Part shown: piece by piece, positions 1 through 8,650 of the stretch
Layout of the letters: every line of letters starts with the position of its first letter
Position numbering within the stretch: the stretch's first letter is position 1
NCBI RefSeq assembly: GCF_030817195.1
Contig: NZ_JAUSYZ010000001.1
Coordinates: forward strand, 3,348,001-3,412,000
Origin: Arthrobacter globiformis
GTDB lineage: Bacteria; Actinomycetota; Actinomycetes; Actinomycetales; Micrococcaceae
DNA: 64,000 nucleotides
Reading direction: 5' to 3'
Notes under the pieces: model-generated
What the model saw: the letters and a program-made list of their open reading frames with translations, nothing else
Databases searched by the model: none
Told to the model about the DNA's origin: nothing
Program-made: the position numbers and the translations under genes

Positions 1-812
1 GCGGAGGTGTATTCCTTGCCCGAGAGCTTGGCGGCCATGTCGATGACCGGGCGGACCTGGTCGGTCTCGTACATGTTCTCGACGTCCTGCAGGATCATGG
101 CAAGACGTTCCATGCCCAGGCCGGTGTCGATGTTCTTCTTGGGCAGTTCGCCCATGATGTCGAACTCGACCTTGGAGCGGACGTTGTCGATCTGGTACTG
201 CATGAACACGAGGTTCCAGATCTCCACGTAGCGGTTCTCGTCGGCGATGGGGCCGCCCTCGGCGCCGTAGGCCGGGCCGCGGTCGTAGTAGATCTCCGAG
301 CAGGGGCCGGCGGGGCCGGGCTGGCCGGTGGACCAGTAGTTGTCCGACTTGCCCATGCGCTGGATGCGCTCAGCGGGTACTCCGGTGTTCTTGAGCCAGA
401 GTTCCTCGGCTTCGTCGTCCTCTTCGTAGACGGTCACCCACAGCCGTTCCGGCGGAAGTCCGTACCCGCCGTCGGCGACGCCCGTGGTCAGCAGCTCCCA
501 CGCGAACTTGATGGCGTCTTCCTTGAAGTAGTCCCCGAAGGAGAAGTTGCCGCACATCTGGAAGAAGGTGCCGTGGCGGGCGGTCTTGCCCACTTCCTCA
601 ATGTCGCCGGTGCGGATGCACTTCTGGACGCTGGTGGCCCGGGTGTAGGGCGGTTCCTCTCGCGCGGTCAGGTACGGGATGAACGGAACCATGCCGGCAA
701 CCGTGAACAGCAGGGAGGGGTCGCTGGAGACCAGCGATGCGGAGGGAACCGCCGTGTGGCCTTTGCTGACGAAAAAATCGACCCAGCGCTTTGTGATCTC
801 CTGCGACTTCAT
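1..812 (-). CDS. alaS: Alanine--tRNA ligase, N-terminal part (runs off the window)
   Basis: Charges tRNA-Ala with alanine in the cytoplasm. The gene reads from an ATG at 812 toward base 1 and leaves the window after about 270 codons, so only the class II catalytic core is visible. Clear landmarks are the N-terminal SQEITKRWVDFF segment, the motif 2 region RHGTFFQMCGNFSFGD near residues 79-94, and GQPGPAGPCSEIYYDRG further on. An AAGAAGGG sequence about 14 bases upstream is a rather distant ribosome site. It is the last visible member of a minus-strand run with rarA, rpsD and two small membrane proteins, a usual Micrococcales order. Partial only because of the window edge; no defect is seen. 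Confidence 0.97.
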   Translation of the reverse strand, partial: MKSQEITKRWVDFFVSKGHTAVPSASLVSSDPSLLFTVAGMVPFIPYLTAREEPPYTRATSVQKCIRTGDIEEVGKTARHGTFFQMCGNFSFGDYFKEDAIKFAWELLTTGVADGGYGLPPERLWVTVYEEDDEAEELWLKNTGVPAERIQRMGKSDNYWSTGQPGPAGPCSEIYYDRGPAYGAEGGPIADENRYVEIWNLVFMQYQIDNVRSKVEFDIMGELPKKNIDTGLGMERLAMILQDVENMYETDQVRPVIDMAAKLSGKEYTS

Positions 813-918
813 GAGCTGATTACTTACCCTTCTTGGTTCACGCATGCTGGCGCGTGACAGTTTGATTCAGAGGCAGTTCCGGTCTTGGACGGCACTGCAG
901 GTTTTAATTCTCGCGCGT

Positions 919-1149
919 TTAGCGGCGGACGACGTCCTGGGACTCAACACCCAGCGCGGAGCGCAGGTCCGTTTCCCGTTCGCGCATGCCGGCGCGGACG
1001 GCATCGGCGAAGTCGTAGACTCCGTCGGCGAGCCGGCCCACGGCCCGGTTCAGGCCTTCGGGGCCCAGCGCTGACTGCGCCTCGGTGACCTTGCGGAAGG
1101 CAATGACCCCGATGGCCACGCCGATTCCCATCCAGACAAGTCGTTTCAT
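919..1149 (-). CDS. Small membrane-anchored protein, DUF6167-like
   Basis: A 76-residue protein of unknown function. Residues 1-20 (MKRLVWMGIGVAIGVIAFRK) form one hydrophobic segment that would anchor it in the membrane, followed by a charged cytoplasmic helix containing ADGVYDFADAVRAGMRERE. This arrangement matches the DUF6167 family found just upstream of alaS in Micrococcales; the family name is from memory. It follows the DUF948 gene by 19 bases, so the two are almost certainly co-transcribed. Function cannot be stated. Confidence 0.8.
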   Translation of the reverse strand: MKRLVWMGIGVAIGVIAFRKVTEAQSALGPEGLNRAVGRLADGVYDFADAVRAGMRERETDLRSALGVESQDVVRR

Positions 1150-1168
1150 TTCAGTTCTCCGGGTGGGC

Positions 1169-1543
1169 TTAGCGGCTGCGGCGGCCGGTGGCGGGCTTCT
1201 TGCGGGTGGCGAACGCGGTACGGACGCCGTAGCTGAACGCGGCCACCTTGATCAGCGGCGAACCGACAGTCGCGGCCACGAGGGAGGACAGCGCGGAGAT
1301 GTTGGCAGAGGCGTCCGAAACGTTGGAGGCAATGCCGTCCACTTTCTTCAGCTGCTGGTTGGTGGTGGAGACCGTCGCGGTGACCTCGTCCATGAGCGGG
1401 GTGGCGCCGTCGCTGATGGAACGGATGGATGTCCGGACCTCGTCGAACACCCGCCCCAGCTTGAGGATGGGCACAGCCAACAACAGGACCAGGAGCGCAA
1501 ATACCCCGGCCGCGATCAGGCCGGCAATATCGCCACCAGACAT
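1169..1543 (-). CDS. DUF948 domain-containing membrane protein
   Basis: A 124-residue protein with one N-terminal transmembrane helix (about residues 7-28) followed by a long amphipathic helix rich in S, T, N and D, typical of DUF948. The C-terminus is very basic (RKKPATGRRSR). DUF948 proteins resemble chemotaxis-receptor-like coiled coils but have no established function. Start: the ATG at 1543 has AAGGAGATG nearby (seen on the plus strand as catctcctt at 1553-1561). The gene sits between rpsD, separated by a terminator, and the DUF6167-like gene. Confidence 0.85.
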   Translation of the reverse strand: MSGGDIAGLIAAGVFALLVLLLAVPILKLGRVFDEVRTSIRSISDGATPLMDEVTATVSTTNQQLKKVDGIASNVSDASANISALSSLVAATVGSPLIKVAAFSYGVRTAFATRKKPATGRRSR

Positions 1544-1639
1544 AGACGTTCATCTCCTTGAAACTCCGTGGAACTGTACCGGACGTGCGGCGGCCAACAT
1601 GCTGCAGCCGAAAATGTCCCCCAAGTACCTTACATACAA

Positions 1640-1669
1640 AGAAGCCCGCGGCGCTTGCCACGGGCTTCT
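1640..1669 (-). terminator. Rho-independent terminator after rpsD
   Basis: Perfect 9-bp stem AGAAGCCCG / CGGGCTTCT with a 12-base loop, followed on the minus strand by TTTGTATG. It lies 20 bases past the rpsD stop and separates rpsD from the DUF948-alaS transcript. Confidence 0.88.
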
Positions 1670-1688
1670 CTGTATACGCTGCCGGAAT

Positions 1689-2315
1689 TTAGCGTGCGTA
1701 GAATTCGACGACGAGCTGCTCTTCGCAGGTCACGGGGACCTCGGCGCGCTTCGGGCGGCGAACCAGGCGGGCCTGCAGGGCGTCCAGCTTGACGTCCAGG
1801 TAGGCCGGAACCTGGGGCAGGACGTCGCGGTGTGCGCCGGCTGCTGCAACCTGGAACGGAGGCATGGTTTCGCTGCGGCTGTGAACGTGGACCAGCTGGC
1901 CCTCGCCGACGCGGAAGGACGGGCGGTCAACGCGGATGCCGTCAACCAGGATGTGGCGGTGCACAACCAGCTGGCGGGCCTGTGCGATGGTGCGGGCGAA
2001 ACCGGCACGCAGCACGAGGGCGTCGAGGCGCATTTCGAGCAGTTCGATGAGGTTTTCACCGGTCAGGCCCTTGGTGCGGCGTGCTTCTTCGAAGGCACGG
2101 GTCATCTGAGCTTCGCGGATGCCGTACTGGGCGCGCAGACGCTGCTTTTCGCGCAGACGTACGGCGTAGTCGGAGTCCTGCTTCTTGCGGGCACGGCCAT
2201 GCTCACCGGGGCCGTACGGGCGGCGCTCCATGTACTTGGCGGCCTTGGGGGTCAGAGCGATGCCGAGGGACCGCGAGAGGCGGGCCTGACGGCGAGCACG
2301 AGTGTTGTTAGCCAC
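1689..2315 (-). CDS. rpsD: 30S ribosomal protein S4 (zinc-free form)
   Basis: Primary 16S rRNA-binding protein that nucleates 30S assembly. The 208-residue length and the S4 RNA-binding domain (ENLIELLEMRLDALVLRAGFA, about 87-107, then QARQLVVHRHILVDG) are standard. The N-terminal region has none of the clustered cysteines that bind zinc in C+ S4 proteins; the only cysteine is near the C-terminus (VTCEEQ). This is the zinc-independent C- form. It is monocistronic here, with a 171-base gap upstream and a terminator downstream, away from the rpoA operon, which is common in Actinobacteria. Confidence 0.98.
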   Translation of the reverse strand: MANNTRARRQARLSRSLGIALTPKAAKYMERRPYGPGEHGRARKKQDSDYAVRLREKQRLRAQYGIREAQMTRAFEEARRTKGLTGENLIELLEMRLDALVLRAGFARTIAQARQLVVHRHILVDGIRVDRPSFRVGEGQLVHVHSRSETMPPFQVAAAGAHRDVLPQVPAYLDVKLDALQARLVRRPKRAEVPVTCEEQLVVEFYAR

Positions 2316-2486
2316 TTGTGTCCTTCCAATATCTGCGGTGTGTCAGTGTTACTGGCCTCCACGATGGAGAGCATCGGCCAACCGCTGCCTTTTGCTACTG
2401 GGCACAGGGCACAGCTCCGTCGAACTAAAATTCGGTGGATTGTGCGTCCGTGCCTTGCCAGACAAACATCCATCCTACCACGGCGG

Positions 2487-3962
2487 TCACTTCCCCCGGA
2501 CGATCTTCCGCAGCCGTTCAAGCCGGACGGCGATGTCCCGCTCGGCACCGTTTGCAGTGGGCTCGTAATAGTCGCGGCCCACGAGGTCGTCCGGCGGGTA
2601 CTGCTGGGCGGCCACCGAGTGCGGGGCATCATGGGCGTACTTGTAGCCCACGCCGTGGCCCAGCTGCTTTGACCCTGGATAGTGCGCGTCGCGCAGGTGC
2701 GCGGGAATCCCGTTGCCCAAGCCCGCCCGCACGTCTGCGATGGCCTTGTTGATGCCCATGTAGGCCGCGTTGGACTTTGGCGCCGTGGCCAGGTGGACCA
2801 CCGCCTCGGCGAGCACGATGCGGCCCTCGGGCATTCCGATGAGCTGCACGGCCTGCGCCGCGGCCACGGCCGTCTGCAGCGCCGTCGGATCCGCCATGCC
2901 GACGTCCTCCGCGGCCGAGATCACGATGCGCCGGGCCACGAAGCGCGGGTCCTCCCCCGCCTCCAGCATCCGCGCGAGGTAGTGCAGGGCCGCGTCCACG
3001 TCGGACCCGCGGATGGACTTGATGAATGCGCTGGCCACGTCGTAGTGCTGGTCCCCGGCGCGGTCGTAGCGGACGGCTGCGGCGTCCAGGGCACGCTCGG
3101 TGTGCCGCAGTTCGACGGCGACCGGCTGGCCAGCGCCGCTGTCAACTGGTCCGCTGTCGCCGGTGTCACCGTCCCCCGCACCGGAATGTCCGACGTCGTC
3201 CGCGTCACCGAACGCAACGCCGGCGGCGGCTTCCAGCGCGGTCAGCGCCCGGCGGGCGTCGCCGCCGGAAAGCCGCACGAGGTGTTCCAGGGCCTCGTCG
3301 CTGAGCCGGACGTTGCCGTTCAAACCGCGGGGATCCTCGACGGCCCGCACCAGCAGGCCCTCGATGTCCGCGTCGGTGAGCGGCTTGAGCGTCAGCAGCA
3401 GGGAGCGGGACAGCAGCGGGGAGACCACCGAAAACGACGGATTTTCCGTGGTTGCCGCTACCAGGACGACCCAGCCTTTTTCGACGCCGGGCAGCAGCGC
3501 ATCCTGCTGCGCCTTGTTGAAGCGGTGGATCTCATCGAGGAACAGGACGGTGGTGGTCTTGTACAGGTCACGGGCGGTCAGGGCGTCGTCCATGACGCGG
3601 CGGACATCCTTGACCCCGGAGGTGATGGCTGAGAGCTCCACGAACTTGCGCCCGGGCCCGCGTGCGATCACGTGGGCCAGCGTGGTTTTCCCGGTGCCCG
3701 GCGGCCCCCAGAGGATCAGCGAGCTGGGGCCGGCAGGACCGGCGGCGTCGGCACCTGCTGCCAGCTGCCGCAGCGGGGACCCCTGGCCCAGCAGGTGCTG
3801 CTGGCCCACCACCTCGTCAAGCGTCCGCGGGCGCATCCGGACTGCCAGCGGGCTGCGCGGCGTTGAACGGGACTGCGTTGAACGGGACTGGGCGGCGTCG
3901 CCGGCGTCGTCGTTGTCGCCGTCGTCGCTGTCCTGGGCCGCCGAACCAAAAAGATCATCCAC
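2487..3962 (-). CDS. rarA: Replication-associated recombination protein A (RarA/MgsA AAA+ ATPase)
   Basis: AAA+ clamp-loader-like ATPase acting at stalled replication forks. Visible are Walker A GPPGTGKT (residues 86-93), Walker B FLDEIH (about 141-146), sensor region AATTENPSF, and the C-terminal tetramerisation part ending PNGAERDIAVRLERLRKI-like. Two features are odd: an acidic N-terminus with a tandem QSRSTQSRST, and a Gly/Asp/Ser-rich insert of about 35 residues (GDADDVGHSGAGDGDTGD onward) in the middle of the lid region, probably a flexible loop. ATG at 3962 is preceded by TAGCCTATCTATGTGG, a weak ribosome site, but the next Met is far inside. Confidence 0.96.
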   Translation of the reverse strand: MDDLFGSAAQDSDDGDNDDAGDAAQSRSTQSRSTPRSPLAVRMRPRTLDEVVGQQHLLGQGSPLRQLAAGADAAGPAGPSSLILWGPPGTGKTTLAHVIARGPGRKFVELSAITSGVKDVRRVMDDALTARDLYKTTTVLFLDEIHRFNKAQQDALLPGVEKGWVVLVAATTENPSFSVVSPLLSRSLLLTLKPLTDADIEGLLVRAVEDPRGLNGNVRLSDEALEHLVRLSGGDARRALTALEAAAGVAFGDADDVGHSGAGDGDTGDSGPVDSGAGQPVAVELRHTERALDAAAVRYDRAGDQHYDVASAFIKSIRGSDVDAALHYLARMLEAGEDPRFVARRIVISAAEDVGMADPTALQTAVAAAQAVQLIGMPEGRIVLAEAVVHLATAPKSNAAYMGINKAIADVRAGLGNGIPAHLRDAHYPGSKQLGHGVGYKYAHDAPHSVAAQQYPPDDLVGRDYYEPTANGAERDIAVRLERLRKIVRGK

Positions 3963-4023
3963 ATAGATAGGCTACTTCTAGATTCAGCAGGAAAAGTCCG
4001 GCCACGAAAGCGGGGAATTCGCA

Positions 4024-4698
4024 ATGCCAGGCAGCCGTCCGACGCAGGGACGTCCGGCGTCCACCAGGACCGCGTTCATCCCCGGCACGCGGCTGGCCGG
4101 CTGGGTGGAACGGTTCGCCGCCAGCCACGGTCACCTCGAATATGAGGACCACGACGACGGCGTGCGGCTGGCTGCCGCGGACGGCGCCACCGCCCTGCTG
4201 GTGGCGCCGTGGCCCGACGACGGCCGGCCGGGGCGGGGATCCGGCCTCGTGGAACGGCTGGCTTCCCTGGCTTCCCAGCCGCGCACGGTCGGCCTTGTCC
4301 TGGTCCGCCGTGGAGGGTACGGCGTGGCCGTCGCCAGCGAGGGGATCATTCTCGCGGCCAAGACCGGTTCCAAGTATGTGCAGTCCCGCACCGCCGCCGG
4401 TGGCCAGTCGCAGCAGCGGTTCGCCCGGCGCCGCGCCAACCAGGCGGACGCGATGGCGGAAGCGGTGGCGGAGCAGGCGCGGCTGGTTTTTGCCGGCCAG
4501 GCCTTCGAGTACATCCTCCCGGGCGGTGACCGCGGCCTGGCCGACGAAGTCCTGGCGCTGCCTGCCCTGAAGCCCTGGGCGGGCCTGCCGCGCCTGGCCT
4601 ACCTCGATGTTCCCGATCCCCGTGCCGCTGTCCTGAAGAAGGCCGCGGCGGACGCGTGCGCGGTGCGGGTCACGGTGACTGACCCGCCCGGGAGTTAG
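4024..4698 (+). CDS. Actinobacterial VLRF1-type peptidyl-tRNA hydrolase (acVLRF1)
   Basis: Predicted ribosome-quality-control enzyme that cuts the nascent peptide from tRNA on stalled 50S subunits. The fold is the eRF1-like domain shared with eukaryotic Vms1/ANKZF1. The signature glutamine-containing loop is seen at about residues 124-136 (AGGQSQQRFARRR), followed by the helix ANQADAMAEAVAEQARLVF, and upstream GYGVAVASEGIILAAKTGSKYVQSR. It is 224 residues and stands alone, divergent from rarA with only 61 bases between starts and convergent with the ferredoxin gene. Family assignment is from motif recognition; activity is inferred. Confidence 0.85.
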   Translation: MPGSRPTQGRPASTRTAFIPGTRLAGWVERFAASHGHLEYEDHDDGVRLAAADGATALLVAPWPDDGRPGRGSGLVERLASLASQPRTVGLVLVRRGGYGVAVASEGIILAAKTGSKYVQSRTAAGGQSQQRFARRRANQADAMAEAVAEQARLVFAGQAFEYILPGGDRGLADEVLALPALKPWAGLPRLAYLDVPDPRAAVLKKAAADACAVRVTVTDPPGS

Positions 4699-4726
4699 CT
4701 CCCTGGCCCTGGCCGCGGCCTGGCCT

Positions 4727-5080
4727 TTACTCCTCAGGGGCCAGCGTCACGGTCGCCCCGTTGAGGTCCCGGCTGAAGCCCACCTGGCAGGAGAGCCTGG
4801 AGCCGCATTCCCGGTAACCCTTGGCCTCCACGAGCAGCTCGAGTTCGTCCTCGCTGCGTTCCTCCAGGGTGTCGAAGACCTCCTGCTCCAGGAACACGTG
4901 GCAGGTGGCACAGGAGGCGGTGCCGCCGCACGATGCCAGCACGGGCAGGTCGTTGTCCCGGAGGGCCTCCATCATGCTCTGGTCCGGCTCCCATTCGAGG
5001 TCATGGGTGGCGCCTTCGCGGTCGACGACGGTAAGTGTGTTGTTGCTGATGGCGGTGTTGCTCATGCTGGTGTTGCTCAT
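4727..5080 (-). CDS. [2Fe-2S] ferredoxin, putidaredoxin/adrenodoxin type
   Basis: Small electron carrier between the adjacent reductase and P450. Cluster ligands are C51, C57 and C60 in CGGTASCATC and C98 in RLSCQ. The acidic helix EERSEDELELL is typical of the P450-docking surface. Start: ATG at 5080 has AAGGAAA five bases upstream; a second ATG 15 bases on arises from a duplicated 15-bp unit (MSNTS / MSNTA), so the N-terminus contains a tiny tandem repeat. It follows the reductase stop by 10 bases and ends the P450-reductase-ferredoxin transcript. Would correspond to the ferredoxin of an alicyclic-acid hydroxylase if the island is read that way. Confidence 0.93.
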   Translation of the reverse strand: MSNTSMSNTAISNNTLTVVDREGATHDLEWEPDQSMMEALRDNDLPVLASCGGTASCATCHVFLEQEVFDTLEERSEDELELLVEAKGYRECGSRLSCQVGFSRDLNGATVTLAPEE

Positions 5081-5090
5081 GTCGGTTTCC

Positions 5091-6407
5091 TTAGGATCGC
5101 GCTGCCGTAAGGTCAGCGTCGGAGTGGTTGGGTGTGCCGGAAATGGCCTCGGCGAGGGGGATGCCGGGGTCCGCGGCCAGCAGCGGGTCGATCCAGGCTC
5201 CGTGGCCGATCAGCCGTTTGGCCGTGCGGAAGTCGGAGAGATTGGCGATGGTGTCGACGGCGGCGAGGCGGCCGTCGCGGAGGTAGACCACGGAGAATTT
5301 GCCGCCGGAGGGTTCACCGCGGACTATCACCTGGTCCTCCGGATGGCGGACGCCTGCTGTCTGCAGCCGGACACCGTGCTGGACGGTCCAGAACCAGGGG
5401 ATTTCCGGTTCAGCGGCCACCTGGCCGGCGATGTGTGCGGCCACGCAGTCTGCCTGTGCCAGCGCGTTCTGGATGCATTCGAGCCGCTGGCTGGCACCGT
5501 CGATGGGACTGGTGAACCGCGTCACGTCCCCGCTGGCGTAGACGGCAGGATCGGAAGTCCTGCCGTCCCCGTCCACGAGGATGCCGTCCCGGCAGTCGAT
5601 GCCGGCACCGGCGGCCAGCTCCTGGTTGGGTATGACGCCGATGCCCGCGAGGACGACGTCGGCAGGAAGGACCGTGCCGTCGGCGAGGGTCACGCGTTCA
5701 GCCCGTCGTCCGCCGTCAATCGAGGTGACCGCGGCGCCGAAGACAAACCGCACCCCGTGCCGCTCATGGAGCTGCTCGAAGTGGCGCGAGACGGGCGCTG
5801 ACGTTACCCGGCTCATCACGCGGTCCTGGAATTCGAGCACGGTAACCTCGCAGCCCTTCGCGGCCGCAGCAGCAGCCACTTCCAGCCCGATGTACCCGGC
5901 ACCGATGATGGCCACGCGCGCTCCCGGAACCAGCAGCTGCTTGAGTTCGAGGGCGTCGCCCCGGGTCCGCAGGGATCTGACTCCCGCCAGACCGGCACCC
6001 GGCACGGTGAGGGGCCGCGCCCGCGTACCTGTGGCGATGACCAGCCGGTGGTAGGCCTGCCGCGTCCCGTTGGACAGCAGCACTGTCCGGCCGTTCCTGT
6101 CGATGGATTCCGCGGTGACCCCGGCGAGCCGGCCGATGCCCTTGTCCGCATAGAACTTCTCCTTGCGGAGCACGGCTGACTCATCCGGGGCGCCGTCCTT
6201 CAGGAGTTCCTTGGACAGCGGCGGCCGCTCATAGGGCAGTTCGTTCTCCGCGTCGATGAGCAGAATGCCGCCTCCCCAACCGCGGGTGCGGAGCCCTGCG
6301 GCGACAGCGACGCCGGAGTGTCCGGAACCGACAATGACCACCGGGTCCTGGATCGCCACCGGGTCCTGGGCCAATGCCGGTGCTGCAGTTCCCGTCCCGC
6401 TACGCAT
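5091..6407 (-). CDS. NAD(P)H-dependent ferredoxin reductase, putidaredoxin-reductase type
   Basis: FAD flavoprotein passing electrons from NAD(P)H to the ferredoxin. Motifs: FAD dinucleotide fold VVIVGSGHSGVAVAAGLR (about 23-40), the ELPYERPPLSKELL segment typical of this class, the NAD(P) fold VAIIGAGYIGLEVAAA, and VYASGDVTRF near the second FAD contact. The 438-residue length is normal; about 20 residues precede the FAD fold. The ATG overlaps the P450 stop codon (ATGCGTAG), so the two are translationally coupled. That coupling uses the restored P450 reading frame, which supports the P450 frameshift being an artefact. Confidence 0.94.
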   Translation of the reverse strand: MRSGTGTAAPALAQDPVAIQDPVVIVGSGHSGVAVAAGLRTRGWGGGILLIDAENELPYERPPLSKELLKDGAPDESAVLRKEKFYADKGIGRLAGVTAESIDRNGRTVLLSNGTRQAYHRLVIATGTRARPLTVPGAGLAGVRSLRTRGDALELKQLLVPGARVAIIGAGYIGLEVAAAAAAKGCEVTVLEFQDRVMSRVTSAPVSRHFEQLHERHGVRFVFGAAVTSIDGGRRAERVTLADGTVLPADVVLAGIGVIPNQELAAGAGIDCRDGILVDGDGRTSDPAVYASGDVTRFTSPIDGASQRLECIQNALAQADCVAAHIAGQVAAEPEIPWFWTVQHGVRLQTAGVRHPEDQVIVRGEPSGGKFSVVYLRDGRLAAVDTIANLSDFRTAKRLIGHGAWIDPLLAADPGIPLAEAISGTPNHSDADLTAARS

Positions 6408-7711
6408 TGGTCTGCCCTGCGTTTACCTGCTGCAGCAGCACGTGGAGGTGCTCTGGGCCCGAGTTCGTCAGGTTGTTGCCGCGCACGTATTCGATGGGTT
6501 TGTCCGGGTCCAGCGTGAGCGAGGCAAGTTTGCCAAGCCAGGAGCTTGACTGTGACCAGGACCTCAAGCCTGGCAAGGGGCGCGCCGAGGCAGCTGTGGA
6601 CCCCGTGCCCGAAGCCGAGGTGGCCGTCGGTGTTGCGGTCAATGTCGAAGCGCTCGCCGTCGGGATACTTGCTGCTGTCCCGGTTGGCTGCGGCGGGCAG
6701 CAGGCGGACGATGGCGCCGGCGGGAATCGTCACGCCGGCAACTTCCACCTCCTCCGTGGTGATCCGGCTGGCCCGCTGGACGGTGCCGCGGTAGCGGGCC
6801 AGTTCCTCAACGAAGAGGTTCGCATCGTCTGGATTCAGGCGGATCCGTTCCAGCAGGCCCGGCTGTTCGCTGAAGATCCGGAACGCGTTGGCCAGCAGGA
6901 TGGTGGTGGTGTCATGGCCGGCGACGAAGACAAAGGCGCAGAGTTCCTTGGCTTCCTTCTCGCTGAGCAGTCCTTCCTTCCACATCCGGGCGATGTGTCC
7001 GCCGACAGAGTCGCTCCCCTCGCGGTACAGGCGCTCCATGGTGTCTTTCAGGTAGGCGAAAAACTCGAGGGTGCTCTGCTCGTCGGTGCCGGTGCCCTGG
7101 GCGTTTCGGGCGAGCCGGCCGAAGTAGCTGAAGGTCTCGTCGGACCAGAATTTCATCTTCTCGAAGTCCTCGGCCGGAACGTCGAGCAGGGCGCTGATAG
7201 TGGACATGCTGAGCGGGATGGCGTAGTCGTCCACGGCGTCCCCGCCGCCCGCGGCCAGCATCGGTGCCAGGTACATTTCGGCGTTCTGCCGCACCCGGTC
7301 CTCGAAGCGGGCGATGGCCTTGGGAATGAAGGCCTGCGCCACCACCTGGCGGAGCCTCGTGTGGTTCGGGGCGTCGAACAGCGTCAGGAAGGTCAGCGGG
7401 ACCGGGTCCACTACCTGCGAGGAGAAGACTTTCGGTGCCCGCATGGCCCGGCGGACGTCGTCGTACCGGGAGATGAACCAGACATCGGATACGGGTGAAT
7501 GCGCGCGGAGCACCGGAGCGTTCTGGCGCATCCACTGGTAGTGGCGGTAGGGGTCGCCCTGGGTCCCGTCGTCCACCACCTTGAACGGCGCCAGGCCCTC
7601 GGGCCAGTCCAGTTCATGCGAGTAGGGCGGCAGTGCGGTGACTTCGCCTGCATTTCCACCGGTGCTGATGTGCGTGGAGACCGGGGGTGTTGCTGTCATC
7701 GGGCAAGACAT
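6400..7711 (-). CDS. Cytochrome P450 (reading frame broken once near 6541)
   Basis: Haem monooxygenase fed by the two downstream genes. Seen: I-helix AGHDTTT, K-helix EELARYR (ExxR), and haem loop GFGHGVHSCLGAPLARLE with the cysteine ligand. Directly after LEVLVTVKL the frame is lost; moving by one base restores WLGKLASLTLDPDKPIEYV and a normal P450 end stopping at 6400, overlapping the reductase start. One extra base in the GG at 6541-6542 explains it, and the repaired spacing matches the family. Start at 7711 has AAGGA five bases before it; ATG 7714 is too close and 7699 is another option. Context suggests ring hydroxylation of an alicyclic acid. If the shift were real, the haem protein would carry a scrambled tail and translational coupling would be lost. 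Confidence 0.88.
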
Positions 7712-7807
7712 CATCGTCCTTCTTTCCGGTTGGCTGCGGCGTGATCCGGTGTGATCCGCCTCTCACTCCACCTTGCGGGATGCTCCATGGCCGCCCCCAC
7801 AGGTCTT

Positions 7808-7823
7808 CCGTTCATCGGTTGCG
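7808..7823 (+). promoter_or_regulatory. Candidate IclR operator, copy 1 (P450 operon promoter)
   Basis: CCGTTCATCGGT occurs here, about 95 bases upstream of the P450 start, and again exactly at 11319-11330 in the other catabolic promoter. Position and recurrence suggest a regulator-binding site; no binding data. Confidence 0.55.
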
Positions 7824-7839
7824 AAAGTCCGCCTGCCCT

Positions 7840-7892
7840 TCAGGCTGGGCGGATTTCAGCTGGACCGGCCGTCAGGCCGGGCGGATTTCAGC
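7840..7892. repeat. Imperfect 21-bp direct repeat spanning an IclR stop codon
   Basis: TCAGGCTGGGCGGATTTCAGC at 7840-7860 and the same with one change at 7872-7892, a 32-bp period. The IclR gene stops between the copies (stop at 7856-7858), so the last residues of that protein are repeated in untranslated sequence after it. It looks like a small local duplication. Confidence 0.7.
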
Positions 7893-8629
7893 GCGCGGGA
7901 GATCCCGTGCGCAGCGGTCAGCAGGGCCGGGACGATCAGCGGAACAGCCGCTTCTTGCCGCGGCACGATGGCGTTGAGCGCTGCAGCTATCGTGTTCCCG
8001 GGCCCGAAGACGGGCACGGCAATGCCCATCCATTCGGTGACGCCAATGCCGGGCAGGGCCACGTAGCCGCGCTGCCTGATCTCGGCCAGGTGCTTGCGGA
8101 TGAGGGCAGGGTCGGTAATGGTTTCAGGGGTCACGGCCGTCAGCGCCTTGGACAGCACCTCGGCCTGGACGGCGGGCGGCGAGAACGCCAGCAGCACCAG
8201 GCCGGACGAGGCTGCGTGGATGGGCATCCGCTGGGCAATGTGGGCGGCATCCAGGCTGGAGTGCGGCGAGGAAAGGCGCTCCACGTACAGCACGGTGCCG
8301 TGGTCCAACACGGCGAGGGTGGTGTGCTGGTGGACGGCTGCCTGGACGTCCTCCATGAACGGCAGCGCCAGCTCACGAAGGTTAAGTGCGCGGGAGCCCC
8401 GGGCCGCGAGCTCCCACATGCGCATCCCGGAGCACAGGTTCCCGTCAGGCAGCCGCTCAATCAGGCCGTGGAGGACCAGGTCGTCCACGAGCCGGTGCGC
8501 GGTGGTCAGTGGCAGGTCGGCGCGGCGGGCGAGGCCGGAGAGCGTCATGGCCGGCAGGTCCCGGTCGAAGGCGCTCATGAGCCGCACCACGCGGCTGATC
8601 ACCGATTCCCCCGAGGGAGAGTTGGCCAT
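7856..8629 (-). CDS. IclR family transcriptional regulator (first of two)
   Basis: 257-residue regulator with an N-terminal winged helix-turn-helix (LSGLARRADLPLTTAHRLVDD, about 30-50) and a C-terminal effector domain containing GIAVPVFGP, the usual ligand-pocket region. It starts 21 bases after the stop of the FAD gene at 8651 and is presumably co-transcribed with it. It is a clear paralogue of the IclR gene at 10521 (shared LPFMEDVQA, LAEIRQRG, GIAVPVFGP). IclR proteins of catabolic islands usually sense the substrate or an aromatic intermediate. The ligand here is unknown. Confidence 0.94.
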   Translation of the reverse strand: MANSPSGESVISRVVRLMSAFDRDLPAMTLSGLARRADLPLTTAHRLVDDLVLHGLIERLPDGNLCSGMRMWELAARGSRALNLRELALPFMEDVQAAVHQHTTLAVLDHGTVLYVERLSSPHSSLDAAHIAQRMPIHAASSGLVLLAFSPPAVQAEVLSKALTAVTPETITDPALIRKHLAEIRQRGYVALPGIGVTEWMGIAVPVFGPGNTIAAALNAIVPRQEAAVPLIVPALLTAAHGISRALKSARPDGRSS

Positions 8630-8650
8630 GGCGGTCTCCGGGCCCGGTAC

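Noticed and set aside
1248..2672. Long plus-strand frame across rpsD
   Set aside because: Antisense to rpsD and the DUF948 gene, with no recognisable domain; a product of high G+C codon bias.
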